Source of the DNA: Paraburkholderia susongensis
Lineage (GTDB): Bacteria > Pseudomonadota > Gammaproteobacteria > Burkholderiales > Burkholderiaceae
Reading direction: 5' to 3'
DNA: 64,000 nt
NCBI RefSeq assembly: GCF_900177725.1
Contig: NZ_FXAT01000008.1
Span: 1-64,000, forward strand
The notes under the pieces are model-generated. The model was not told the origin of the DNA. It saw only the letters and a program-made list of their open reading frames with translations, and did not search any database. Shown piece by piece: positions 25,338 through 34,791 of the stretch. The position numbers were made by a program, and so were the translations under genes. Positions within the stretch are counted from its first letter, which is position 1. The number at the start of each line of letters is the position of its first letter.

Positions 25338-25412
25338 GCGGGTTCGAGCCGGCTCACGCAGCTTTACGCGGGTTCGAGCCGGCTCATGCAGCTTCGGGCG
25401 GGCTCAGGCTGC
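25338..25412. repeat. 30-bp tandem repeat, two and a half units
   Basis: The unit containing GGTTCGAGCCGGCTCA recurs with an exact 30-base period starting near 25341 and 25371. A third partial, diverged copy starts near 25401. It lies just after the Ldh-family stop, between convergent genes. Confidence 0.8.
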
Positions 25413-25459
25413 TTCAGGGAGCCTCATCAAGCAGCGTCATCAGGCAGTTTCACGCAGCC

Positions 25460-27463
25460 TCAGGCGATCAGCCTGAGATTGCGCCGATCGAGCAGCCAGC
25501 GCTCGAACTCGGCGGCGGGCATCGGCTTGCCGTACAGGAAGCCCTGCACGTAATCGACGCTGAGTCCTTTCATGAAGGCTTCTTCCGCCTCGGTTTCGAT
25601 CCCTTCGGCGACCACCTGGAAATCGAGCTCCTGCGCGACCGCGACCATCGAGCGCACGAGCGCCTGCGCCTTCGTGTTCGCGTGAATCGAGCGCACGAAG
25701 CTGCGGTCGAGCTTGACGACGTCGAGCGGAATGCGGCCGAGTTGCGACAGCGACGAATAGCCAGTGCCGAAATCGTCGAGATGAACCTGCGCGCCGAGCT
25801 GGCGGAACTGCTTGATTAGCTCGATCGCGGCCGCTTCGTTTTCGATCAGGCAGCTTTCGGTGAGTTCGAGGTCGACGACGCAAGGGTTCAAGCTCGCGTG
25901 CTGCAGCGCCTCGGTGAAATGCTGGACCACGGCGGTATCGGTGAGCTGCCGCGCCGACACGTTGATCGCGATGCGCAGGTCGTAGCCGGCTGCGCTCCAG
26001 CGGGCCGCCTGTTTCGCGGCGGTTTCCATGACCCAGCGGCCGAGCACGCCGATCAGTCCGGATTCCTCAGCATAGCGGATGAATTCCACCGGCATGATCT
26101 GACCGCGCTCCGGCGAATTCCAGCGCACCAGTGCCTCGGCGCCCTGCACGGCGCCGGTGGCGAGCACCAGCTTCGGCTGGTAATGCAGCGCGAACTGGCC
26201 TTCTTCGAGACCGCGGCGCAGATTCGTGTCGAGCCACATGAATTCGGCGACGCGCCGGTTCATGTCCGGCGAGAACACGCGGTGCGTGCGCTTGCCTTCG
26301 TCTTTCGCGACGTACATCGCGGTGTCGGCCGAACGGATCAGTGATTCGAGGCTGTCGCCGTGTTCGGGCGAGCGCGCGATGCCGATCGAGCAGCCCGTAT
26401 AGACCTCGACGAGCCCGACCGCGAACGGCATGCGCATGCGGTCGAGAATGCGCTGCGCGGTGTTCTCGAGTTGGTAGGCGGTGCCCTTGGCCGCGAGCAC
26501 GATGAATTCGTCGCCGCCGAGGCGCGCGAGCGAGTCGCCGGGATTCAGGCAATGGCGGATCGCATCCGACACGTCGCAGATGAGCCGGTCGCCGAACACG
26601 TGACCGTAGTGATCGTTGACCTTCTTGAAGTTGTCGAGATCGAGAAACAGCACGCCGACGGCTTCGCCCGGCGCTGCCTGCTCGATCGCGATCTGGATTT
26701 TTTCCTGGATCGCGTTGCGATTGGCGAGGCCGGTGAGCGGGTCGGTGGTGGCTTGCTCGATGAGCCGCTCCTGCGCGAGCCGTTGTTCGGTGATGTCGGT
26801 GCCCGAGCAGATCAGGAACTGCTCTTCGATGCCGCTGCCGCTGCGCACGAACTTGTTGCGAAACAGGAAGAGCCGTTCGCCGTGCACGGTCTTGATGCGC
26901 CGCTCGATCTCGTACGACTCGCCGCGATTGAAAAACGCGGCGCTGTTCTGGCTGGAAGCCGCATCGTTTTCGGACGACATGAAAAGCGTCTGCACGTTGC
27001 GGCCGATAATGTCCTCTTCCTTGACGCCGGTCAGTTCTTCGGCGAGCCGGTTGAAGCGCTGTATCCGCCCATGCCGGTCGACGATGACGACGACCGAATT
27101 CACTTCGGAGACGAGCTGTTCGGCGAACGAAAGACCATGCAGCAACGCGCGGGAGACGGATTCGGTGTCGTGGTCGGCCGAAGCGGTGCCGCTCCACGTG
27201 TGATGGTCGCGCCGCTTGCCGACCAGGTGCAGACGCAGCGGCGCACCCGCCAGTTGCACGTCGACGACCACGTGCGAGGTCGCGCCGGTCAGCGTACGGA
27301 TAGACGAGGCTTGCTGAGGAGTGAGCGGAATTTCGACAGGGGCAGGCGCGGCGCCGCTCACCGGTGCGAGTTCGAGCGCGTCGCGCTCGGCCGACAGACG
27401 CCAGCATGGGCTGCCTGTGCCGAACTGCGCGTGAAGCACCTGGTCGTGTTGCTCGTCGCTCAT
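25460..27463 (-). CDS. PAS-GGDEF-EAL cyclic-di-GMP protein, PdeR (Gmr/YciR)-like
   Basis: The 667-residue protein matches PdeR in length and order: a degenerate N-terminal domain, a PAS domain (about 115-235, SVVVIVDRHGRIQRFNRLAEEL), a GGDEF domain with intact LGGDEF near 314-319, and an EAL domain with AEALVRW near 440. The EAL metal and catalytic residues all look present: EAL, NVSARQL, ELTES, DDFGTGYSS, KLDRSF, AEGIE and QGFLYGKP. It can therefore be both a cyclase and a phosphodiesterase, and in E. coli PdeR acts as a trigger enzyme for biofilm genes. It has no membrane segment. Confidence 0.9.
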   Translation of the reverse strand: MSDEQHDQVLHAQFGTGSPCWRLSAERDALELAPVSGAAPAPVEIPLTPQQASSIRTLTGATSHVVVDVQLAGAPLRLHLVGKRRDHHTWSGTASADHDTESVSRALLHGLSFAEQLVSEVNSVVVIVDRHGRIQRFNRLAEELTGVKEEDIIGRNVQTLFMSSENDAASSQNSAAFFNRGESYEIERRIKTVHGERLFLFRNKFVRSGSGIEEQFLICSGTDITEQRLAQERLIEQATTDPLTGLANRNAIQEKIQIAIEQAAPGEAVGVLFLDLDNFKKVNDHYGHVFGDRLICDVSDAIRHCLNPGDSLARLGGDEFIVLAAKGTAYQLENTAQRILDRMRMPFAVGLVEVYTGCSIGIARSPEHGDSLESLIRSADTAMYVAKDEGKRTHRVFSPDMNRRVAEFMWLDTNLRRGLEEGQFALHYQPKLVLATGAVQGAEALVRWNSPERGQIMPVEFIRYAEESGLIGVLGRWVMETAAKQAARWSAAGYDLRIAINVSARQLTDTAVVQHFTEALQHASLNPCVVDLELTESCLIENEAAAIELIKQFRQLGAQVHLDDFGTGYSSLSQLGRIPLDVVKLDRSFVRSIHANTKAQALVRSMVAVAQELDFQVVAEGIETEAEEAFMKGLSVDYVQGFLYGKPMPAAEFERWLLDRRNLRLIA

Positions 27464-27671
27464 GAAGTCCCCGGGCGGTATGCCGGCAGTCCCTGTCAGG
27501 GCGGGTGGCGGCAGACAGTCTTCCTCATACTAAAGTGAAACTACCTCATTGTATCGAAGCAGTTGAAGTCGAGCGCATAAACATTAAAGATCGCTAACGG
27601 TCCGCGCGGGTCCGCGCGGCCGCGAGCTTCAGGATTATCCCTTAGCCGGGTGACGCTACGCACATGCCGCG

Positions 27672-27749
27672 AGGGCCTGTTCACGCTACAGCCCCACGAA
27701 TGATTTTTTCCGGAATCGGGAAAGTCGGTAATTAGCGTGAACAGGCCCT
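27672..27749. repeat. 78-bp element with 17-bp perfect terminal inverted repeats
   Basis: AGGGCCTGTTCACGCTA (27672-27688) and TAGCGTGAACAGGCCCT (27733-27749) are exact complements separated by 44 bases. The right arm includes two bases of the lhr stop codon. It may be a small non-autonomous mobile element (MITE-like) or a long terminator hairpin for lhr; no clear target duplication is seen. Confidence 0.75.
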
Positions 27750-30700
27750 AGAACCTGTGCGCAAGTAATGCGCGAGCCCGGTCGCGCTCGAGCGGATGCG
27801 CCTCCAGCGCGGCGTCGAACCAGAATTTGCCCGCCACGAGCGTGGCCGCGACCACGCCATCCCGATACAGCACGCGGTTCCCCGCGACGGCCGGCACCCG
27901 CTCGCCGACGAGCAGCGTGCCCGCGAGATTCAGCGGGTCAGTACCTGCGACGCATACAAAAGCACCATCGTTCGCATGCCGCCGCACTTCGCGCAGCAGC
28001 GGGATCGCCTCCGGCAAGGCGAATTGCTCGCCGGCGAGCCCATTGACAAAACGCCCGCCACGGATCACGCCACGCGCTTCGAGCCGCTGAAAAACGCGCA
28101 GCAGATCGCGCCACGGCGGCAGCCATTCGGCTTCGCGTTCGAGCAGGCGCCAGAACACCACGCCGTAGCGCCGCAACAACGTCATCGCGACGTGTTCGAG
28201 CACCTCGGGCGGCCACTGCGGGCGACGTTCGGGCGGTTTTTCCGCTGCTTTGACGCCGGTGTCGGCCGTGCCGTCAGCGCGGCGGCGGCTCACGAGCGCC
28301 CAGCGGCCCGCGTCGTCCATGCCGCCGATCAGCGCGCTCGGCCTCGCGCGCCGACTGCTCGAAAACGCGTTGCGTTTGGCGAGCGGCTTGAGCAAGGCGC
28401 GCAGGCCCGCGAAGCTGTCGGAATTCGCGAGTCCCGCGGCGACCAGTTCGCCGAGCGCGCCTTCCAGCTCCATGCGCAGCACCCGAACTTCCGCGAGCAG
28501 TTCGTCGAAGAACATTGCGCCGTGTTGGGCGAGCGCGTCGTACACGCTCTGCGCGAGCGCGGACAACTCCACCTGCCGCGCGGGATCGAGCAGCGCACTC
28601 CACGTGCGCACCCGGGCGCGCGGCAGCAGCACGATCGGCGTGCTGCGGATCGGGCCGGCGGCGCCGCGCGCGCGCTCGGTCAGGCGCGTCCAGACGATCT
28701 TGCCGGAGCGGCATAGTTCGTCGAGCGAACTATTGGCATAGGCGCGCACGCGCGCGGGCAGGATGTCTTCTTCCCAGGCGCCGGCCGCGGCCGGGAAGCC
28801 TTCGAGCTGATCGAGCGCGGCGGCGAGCGCGTCGCGGCCTTCGGCGCGCGTGTCCGGGGTCAGATGCTGCCACTCGCACAGGAAGCGCATGAAGTCGTGC
28901 CGCTCCACTGGCTCGATTTCGCGCCGCAGACGCTTGACCGTGTAGCGATGGATGCGCGCGAGCAGGTGACGTTCGCACCATTCCTCGACGCTGCCTTGCG
29001 GCGTGAAGCGGCCGCGCAGCAGATAGCCTTCGGCTTCGAGCCGCACGAGCGCCTGCTCGACCCGGTTGGCGGGCAGACCGAGCGGCCGCGCGATTGCGTC
29101 GACCGTCAGCGGACCGAAGCCGGTCAGGCGCGCGCGCAGCACGTCGACGAGCGCGTCGTCGGCGCTCCAGCTATCGGTGTAGCCCTTGGGTGCGCTCAGT
29201 TGTGGTGCGTAGCGCTGGCGCGGCAGGTCGGGGTAGAGCGCCGCGAAACAGGTCACGCGTTCGGCGGGCAGCCAGAGCGCGTCATTGGCGTTGGCACCCG
29301 TACCGGCGCTCGCGGAGAGTTGCACGCGCGTCGCGCGCCCGGCCTGTGCGAGCGCCGCGAGCAACGCCGGCCAGTCCTCATGCTCACGCGCCTCGGCCTC
29401 GGCGATGCAGGCGAGGCCCGTCAACGCTTCGTGCATCTCGTCTGCGGTGCGCGCTTGCGGCCAGGCTTCGTCGCGCACGCTGTCGATCGCGGCGGCGTCG
29501 AGCGCGCCGAGATCGTCGGCGCTCGACGGGTCGCTCCAGCGGCGGTTCAGCACCGCCTGCGTGCGGCGCTCCTCGATCGGCGCGTCGTCGAGATACGCGT
29601 ACGGCTTCGCGGTCAGGATTTCGGCGGCGAGCGGCGAGGGCGCCGGCAAATCACGCGCGACGAGCCGCACCTCGCCGCGCTCGATGCGACGTAGCAGCGC
29701 GAGCCAGCGAACGCTATCCATCGCGTCGTGCAGGCAGTCGTCGACGGTCTGGTCGATGAGCGGATGACGCGGCACTTCGCGCTCGCCGACGATATTCTCG
29801 AGACACGCCGCCTGCTCGGGAAACACGCTTGCAAGCAGATCCTCGCTGCGCATGCGCTGCAGTTGCGGCGCGGTCTTGCGCCCTCCCGTGTAGCGCGGCA
29901 GGCCGAGCGAGGTGGTCGCGTTCCAGCGCCAGCGCACGCCGAAGAGCGGTGCGTCGAGCAGCGCCTGGATCAGCAGATGCTCCGCGCTGTTCGAATGCAG
30001 ATAGCGCCACACGTCGTCGAGCACGAACGAGTGGCTGCCCGTCAGCGACAGCACGATCGCGTCTTCGGTCGCGGCCGCCTGCAGTTCGAAGTTGAAGCTG
30101 CGGCAGAAGCGCTTGCGCAGCGCGAGCCCCCACGCGCGATTCACGCGGCTGCCGAACGGCGAGTGGATCACGAGCTGCGTGCCGCCCGATTCGTCGAAGA
30201 AGCGCTCCATGACGAGCGTGTTCTGCGTCGGCAGCACGCCGAGCGCCGCGCGGGCGCGCGCCAGATAGTCGACGATCTGACGCGCGGCGGCTTCGTCGAG
30301 CGCGAGGTGCTCGACGAGCCAGGCGATGGCGTGGTCGATGCGGGGGGAGGCGGGTTGGAGCGCGGGTGGCGTTGCGCTCGCGATTTCATGCGCGGCTACG
30401 AGCGCCTCCGCATCAACCCCCAACTCCCGCTCCACCAGCAACCGCTCAACCTGCTCGCGCAACCTAGCCACCGCGAACGACAACTCGTCGCTGCGCCCCG
30501 GCGCCTCGCCGAGCCAGAACGGAATGTTCGGCGGCTGTCCTTGCGCGTCCTCGACCCGCACGCGGCCGCTCTCGATGCGCAGAATCCGGTACGACGCATT
30601 GCCGAGCTGAAACACGTCGCCGGCCAGACTCTCGACCGCGAAATCCTCGTTGACGGTGCCGATGTTGATGGCCTGCGGTTCGAGCACGACCGCGTAGTCG

Positions 30701-32343
30701 GCGTTCTCGGGAATCGTGCCGCCCGAAGTGAGCGCGACGAGCTTGCCGCCGCGCCGGCCGCGCAGCGTGCCGCTCACCGCGTCGCGATGCACGTAGGCGG
30801 CGCGCGGACCGTGGCGGCTCGTGTAGCCCTCGGCGAGCATGCGCAGCACGGCGTCGTATTGCTCGCGCTCGAGCTCCGCGTAAGGCGCGGCGCGCCGGAT
30901 CATCCCGAACAGCGCGTCTTCGCTCCACTCGGCGCTCGATACCTCCGCGACGATCTGCTGCGCGAGCACGTCGAGCGGCGCGCGCGGAATGCGCAGCGCG
31001 TCGAGTTCGCCGCGCCGCACGCAATCGAGCAACGCCGCGCATTCGAGCAGATCGTCGCGCGAGGCCGGAAAGAGCCGCCCCTTCGGCATGCCGCCGACCT
31101 GGTGGCCCGAGCGCCCGACCCGCTGCAGGAACGGCGCGATCGCGCGCGGCGAACCCATCTGGCAGACGAGGTCGACGTCGCCGATATCGATGCCGAGCTC
31201 CAATGAGGCGGTCGCGATCAGCACGCGCAACTCGCCGCGCTTCAGGCGCTGTTCGGCATCGAAGCGATGCTCTTTCGCGAGACTGCCGTGGTGCGCGGCG
31301 ACCGCCTCCTTGCCGAGCCGTTCGGTCAGATGCCGCGCGGCGCGCTCGGCCATGCGGCGCGTGTTGACGAAGACGAGCGTCGTGCGATGCAGCGCGACGA
31401 GTTCGGCGAGACGGTCGTAGACACGTTCCCACACCTCGTTCGCCATGACCGCTTCGAGCGGCACGGGCGGAATTTCGAGCGCGAGGTCGCGCGCGCGGAC
31501 ATGGCCCACGTCGACGATCGCGCAGTCTGCCGGCGTGTCGCTTTCCACACTTCCCGCGTTCTCCGCGCTCGCGCGGCCGACCAGAAAGCGCGCCACCGCG
31601 CCGATCGGTTTTTGCGTCGCCGACAGACCGATGCGCGGCAAGCGCCGCTCGCACAGCGCATCGAGCCGTTCGAGGCTGAGCGCGAGATGGCTGCCGCGCT
31701 TGCTGCCCGCGAGCGCATGAATTTCATCGACGATCACCGTGCGCACCGTCGACAGCATGCGCCGGCCCGAGTCCGAGCCGAGCAGCACGTAGAGCGATTC
31801 GGGCGTGGTCACGAGGATATGCGGCGCGCGCTTCTTCAATGCGTTGCGTTCCTGCGGCGTGGTGTCACCGGTGCGCACGGCCGTGCGGATGTCGAGCGGC
31901 GGCAAGCCGAGCGCTTCGAGTTCCTGGGCAATGCCTTGCAGCGGCATCTGCAGATTCAGACGGATGTCGTTGGAGAGCGCCTTGAGCGGCGAGACGTAGA
32001 CCACCAGCGTTTCGTCAGGCAAGGCGCCGCCGTTGGCGAGGCCTTGCTGGACCAGGTCGTCGAGCGCGGAGAGGAATGCGGTGAGCGTCTTGCCGGAGCC
32101 GGTCGGCGCGGCGACGAGCGTCGAGCGGCCGCTGCGGATCAGCGGCCATGCGGCGGACTGGGCGCTGGTCGGGGCGGGGAAGGTTTTCTGGAACCAGTTG
32201 GCGACGGCCGGATGGAAACCCTGGAGTGCCTGCGGAACCGGCGGCAGGGCCCGCGCGACGGGCCGCGCGGCGCTCGCGACGGAACGGGCCTTCCGTGAAC
32301 GGGGTGCCGCGTCGAGTGCGGCGAAAGTTTTGGCCGAAGTCAT
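27748..32343 (-). CDS. lhr: large ATP-dependent DNA helicase Lhr
   Basis: The 1531-residue protein is close to E. coli Lhr (1538) and has its layout: RecA1 with Walker A APTGSGKT (79-86) and DEIH (206-209), SATQKPIG as motif III, RecA2 with HHGSLAKEHR and RVGRSGHQVGG (motif VI), then the winged-helix/beta and long C-terminal domains ending in DGVVAATLVAGKFWF. Lhr is a 3'-5' single-stranded DNA translocase with a role in DNA repair. It is transcribed alone; its stop codon lies inside a 17-bp inverted-repeat element. Confidence 0.95.
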   Translation of the reverse strand: MTSAKTFAALDAAPRSRKARSVASAARPVARALPPVPQALQGFHPAVANWFQKTFPAPTSAQSAAWPLIRSGRSTLVAAPTGSGKTLTAFLSALDDLVQQGLANGGALPDETLVVYVSPLKALSNDIRLNLQMPLQGIAQELEALGLPPLDIRTAVRTGDTTPQERNALKKRAPHILVTTPESLYVLLGSDSGRRMLSTVRTVIVDEIHALAGSKRGSHLALSLERLDALCERRLPRIGLSATQKPIGAVARFLVGRASAENAGSVESDTPADCAIVDVGHVRARDLALEIPPVPLEAVMANEVWERVYDRLAELVALHRTTLVFVNTRRMAERAARHLTERLGKEAVAAHHGSLAKEHRFDAEQRLKRGELRVLIATASLELGIDIGDVDLVCQMGSPRAIAPFLQRVGRSGHQVGGMPKGRLFPASRDDLLECAALLDCVRRGELDALRIPRAPLDVLAQQIVAEVSSAEWSEDALFGMIRRAAPYAELEREQYDAVLRMLAEGYTSRHGPRAAYVHRDAVSGTLRGRRGGKLVALTSGGTIPENADYAVVLEPQAINIGTVNEDFAVESLAGDVFQLGNASYRILRIESGRVRVEDAQGQPPNIPFWLGEAPGRSDELSFAVARLREQVERLLVERELGVDAEALVAAHEIASATPPALQPASPRIDHAIAWLVEHLALDEAAARQIVDYLARARAALGVLPTQNTLVMERFFDESGGTQLVIHSPFGSRVNRAWGLALRKRFCRSFNFELQAAATEDAIVLSLTGSHSFVLDDVWRYLHSNSAEHLLIQALLDAPLFGVRWRWNATTSLGLPRYTGGRKTAPQLQRMRSEDLLASVFPEQAACLENIVGEREVPRHPLIDQTVDDCLHDAMDSVRWLALLRRIERGEVRLVARDLPAPSPLAAEILTAKPYAYLDDAPIEERRTQAVLNRRWSDPSSADDLGALDAAAIDSVRDEAWPQARTADEMHEALTGLACIAEAEAREHEDWPALLAALAQAGRATRVQLSASAGTGANANDALWLPAERVTCFAALYPDLPRQRYAPQLSAPKGYTDSWSADDALVDVLRARLTGFGPLTVDAIARPLGLPANRVEQALVRLEAEGYLLRGRFTPQGSVEEWCERHLLARIHRYTVKRLRREIEPVERHDFMRFLCEWQHLTPDTRAEGRDALAAALDQLEGFPAAAGAWEEDILPARVRAYANSSLDELCRSGKIVWTRLTERARGAAGPIRSTPIVLLPRARVRTWSALLDPARQVELSALAQSVYDALAQHGAMFFDELLAEVRVLRMELEGALGELVAAGLANSDSFAGLRALLKPLAKRNAFSSSRRARPSALIGGMDDAGRWALVSRRRADGTADTGVKAAEKPPERRPQWPPEVLEHVAMTLLRRYGVVFWRLLEREAEWLPPWRDLLRVFQRLEARGVIRGGRFVNGLAGEQFALPEAIPLLREVRRHANDGAFVCVAGTDPLNLAGTLLVGERVPAVAGNRVLYRDGVVAATLVAGKFWFDAALEAHPLERDRARALLAHRF

Positions 32344-32804
32344 GCTCGTCTAGATGGGGGCGGTGCGTGCCATATCCAGTGTACGGCACGCGGCCGCTGT
32401 GGCCACTGTCGCCGCTGCGCGACGCGTCGTACGCGGCCGGCGACCTCGATATCGCAGCACGGCTCGCATTCGTTGGGATGACGAACGGGTATGGTACGGC
32501 CTGGCGCGGCCAGACCGCCAGCCATGTCGGAAATAGTTCGGAGCCTGACGACCGGGCAGCCGTTGATTGTCGCGAATGCCGCATTCAGTTCCGACGCGGC
32601 CGGTTCAATCGTTTCAAGTTCGGCAGGGTATTTGCGCAAAGCACCGGCGTGAACCCGGGACGCTGCCGGCGCCGCACGCAAGCAGATGATGCTTCGGATG
32701 ACTGACCAGATGCCACGTGCCAGATGCACGCGCATGAGCGCGGCGGCGTTGACGGTAGTGTGTATGGCTGCGCTTGCAGAGGCGTTACGGCGCGCGCCAC
32801 GACG
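32344..32804. other. 461-bp intergenic region, no gene supported
   Basis: Open frames on both strands lack ribosome sites and coding-like composition. It lies upstream of lhr and downstream of the FUSC-type gene, both on the minus strand. Nothing else was recognised. Confidence 0.5.
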
Positions 32805-33377
32805 TTAGCTGGATTTCCCGGGCTTGCTGAACGCGCGCCGTTCGAGCGACGACATGAGCCGCGCGATCAGCAGAGCGCAGACCGTGCCGAGTGTCACCTC
32901 GGCAAGCCGCAGGAGGGCTTTGTCCCATGCGGGTCCGATGCCCGGCACGAGCAGCATGATCGTCGCGGTGATGCCGCCAAGACGCGCCGCGCTACCCACG
33001 TTGACGATCCAGCAGATCATGATGGCGACGGCCACCGTCGCCGCATAGGCCGCGAAATGACCACCGCCCGCGAGCGTGCCGACGAGGCCGCATAGCCCGC
33101 CGACCATCGCGCCGATGAACTGGTCGCGCGAGAGCTTGCGGGTGTCGATATAGCTGTGCTGGCTGACCGCAATCGCGGTGATCGCGGCCCAGAACGCCTG
33201 TTCCGTATGCAGCGCGCTGCCGATCCCGAACGCGAGACTCGCGCCCGCCACCGCCTGCACGGCCATGAAGCCGCCTTCGATGAGCCGGTCGCCAAGCGGC
33301 AGCGTCTTGAGAAAAGCGAACAGCGCGTCGGCGGCGTACGTGCGCGCGGACCGCCTTGAATCGTCGGTGGGAGTCAT
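32805..33377 (-). CDS. FUSC-family (aromatic acid exporter-like) inner-membrane protein
   Basis: The 190-residue protein has about five membrane helices: residues 35-55 (FMAVQAVAGASLAFGIGSAL), AFWAAITAIAVSQ, FIGAMVGGLCGLVGTLAG, YAATVAVAIMICWIVNV and the C-terminal TLGTVCALLIARLM. This is the FUSC (fusaric-acid-resistance-like) half module, including the typical R-DQFIGAMVGG segment after helix 2. Full exporters are usually longer and paired with a periplasmic adaptor; this is a single half-size unit without one. The start at 33377 lacks a clear ribosome site and is tentative. Confidence 0.78.
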   Translation of the reverse strand: MTPTDDSRRSARTYAADALFAFLKTLPLGDRLIEGGFMAVQAVAGASLAFGIGSALHTEQAFWAAITAIAVSQHSYIDTRKLSRDQFIGAMVGGLCGLVGTLAGGGHFAAYAATVAVAIMICWIVNVGSAARLGGITATIMLLVPGIGPAWDKALLRLAEVTLGTVCALLIARLMSSLERRAFSKPGKSS

Positions 33378-33745
33378 CGAAATGAAAGCGCCTTGCCGCA
33401 GTGTGAAGGTGCCGTATTTTAGCGACTCCGATTCAACGAGGCGTAGCAACTCAGTGCCGCGATCCCGTACGGCAAAACACTTTCCCAGAAATAGGCGCGT
33501 GTTTTGCTTTCAACGCTTTAAACAGGAGCGCCAGCGCATCCGCATGATGTGCGCGGAAGCACTCGACCAGAACAGCGTAGAAGGCGTAGTGTTGCATAGT
33601 GGACTGTTCAGCGTGAAAGGCATGGAGCCGGAGCGCGGCGCTATGGCGTAGCGCCGTCGCGTGCCGCGCCGCAGCGCGCTTTCCGGGCGCGATGAAAGGC
33701 GGCGGCATGGTCCGCGAACGCCGTTCAACGAGGCAAGGAGGCGAT
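33378..33745. other. 368-bp divergent intergenic region
   Basis: It holds a small GC-rich hairpin (CGGCGCTA at 33636-33643 with TAGCGCCG at 33649-33656) without a T-run, and the AAGGAGG site for the next gene. No open frame is convincing. Confidence 0.5.
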
Positions 33746-34345
33746 ATGTCGCTCATCGTCGCAGCACGCTTCACGACTTTTCCGACTGCGGAAAACGCAG
33801 CGCAAAAGCTGTTCAATGCAGGGTTCGTCGAAGAGGACGTGACGCTGTTTTTCGTCAATCCGCGCGGCCAGCATGCGCGGCATCAGATCGGCGGCGATTC
33901 GGGCAGCGGCCCGGGCGCGCGCGAGGCGCCGCACGGTGCGGGAAGGGACGTGACGATCGGCGCGGTGATCGGTGCGGTCGTGGGCGTCGCGATCTTCGCG
34001 GCGTTTTCCGCGCCGCTGCTCATATCGCTGATCGCAGCAGGGGTCGGCGCCTACGTGGGCTCGCTGGTGGGCTCGACGCTGCACGCGCGCGAGAAAGCGG
34101 GCCAACGCGCGGACCAGCACGCGGGCCACCGCGTTCCGTATTACGAAGAGGCGCGCGATTCCGGCGTGCTGGTTGCCGTGCACGTGTCGCCGGACAATCA
34201 GCTCGATGCCGCGCGTGTATTGCGGGAGGCGGGGGGCGTGGCGATCGAAAAGGCGAGCGGGCGTTGGCAGCAGGGACGCTGGGCCGATTTCGATCCGCTG
34301 AAAACGCCGGAGCCGCTCAATGAGTTCGTGGAAAAGCACGCGTGA
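33746..34345 (+). CDS. glycine-rich two-helix membrane protein, function unknown
   Basis: The 199-residue protein starts at an ATG with AAGGAGG six bases upstream. An N-terminal soluble alpha/beta part (SLIVAARFTTFPTAENAAQKLFNAGF) resembles heavy-metal- or general-stress-type domains. A glycine-zipper-like hairpin follows (TIGAVIGAVVGVAIFAAF and LLISLIAAGVGAYVGSLVGS, about 71-115), then a second soluble part with VLVAVHVSPDNQLDAARVLREAGG, which repeats the fold of the N-terminus. It could hold two small ferredoxin-like domains around a membrane hairpin. No specific family is recognised. Confidence 0.72.
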   Translation: MSLIVAARFTTFPTAENAAQKLFNAGFVEEDVTLFFVNPRGQHARHQIGGDSGSGPGAREAPHGAGRDVTIGAVIGAVVGVAIFAAFSAPLLISLIAAGVGAYVGSLVGSTLHAREKAGQRADQHAGHRVPYYEEARDSGVLVAVHVSPDNQLDAARVLREAGGVAIEKASGRWQQGRWADFDPLKTPEPLNEFVEKHA

Positions 34346-34452
34346 TCCGAACGCGTGAACTGAGTGCGCCTGGTGTGTGCCTGGTGTGCGCCTGATGTGT
34401 GTTTAGTGCGCGCTAGGCGGCCGCTGCGCGGGAGCCGGGCGCGAGCCCGGCC

Positions 34453-34791
34453 TTATTCGGCCGCGACCTTCAGATGGTTCTTCACGCTCGACACGCCCTT
34501 CACGCTCTGCACGACTTCTTCGGCCGCCGACTTATCGTCGGACGAAGGCACCGACCCCGTGAGCCACACCACGCCCTTGCGGGTCTTGACGTGAATATGG
34601 GTCGACTTGACGTTCTTTGCCGCGAGCAGATCCGCCTTCACCTTGGTGGTGATGGTGCCGTCGTCGATGTGCTCGCCGATGCTTTCGGACGAAGCGGACG
34701 GCGCTGCCGTATTGGTCTGCGCGGTGGCGTTCAGGGCGAATGCGACAACAGCGATGCTGCCTGCGCTCTTCAGAAACTGGATCGTCTTCAT
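34453..34791 (-). CDS. BON-domain periplasmic protein
   Basis: The 112-residue protein has a signal peptide (AGSIAVVAFALNATAQ) and a single BON domain: IDDGTITTKVKADLLAAKNVKS, HIHVKTRKGVVWLTGSV, then AAEEVVQSVKGVSSVKNHL. BON proteins such as OsmY bind membranes or phospholipids under osmotic or envelope stress. A strong AAGGAG site precedes the ATG. It is a single-gene unit in opposite direction to the glycine-rich membrane protein. Confidence 0.9.
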   Translation of the reverse strand: MKTIQFLKSAGSIAVVAFALNATAQTNTAAPSASSESIGEHIDDGTITTKVKADLLAAKNVKSTHIHVKTRKGVVWLTGSVPSSDDKSAAEEVVQSVKGVSSVKNHLKVAAE

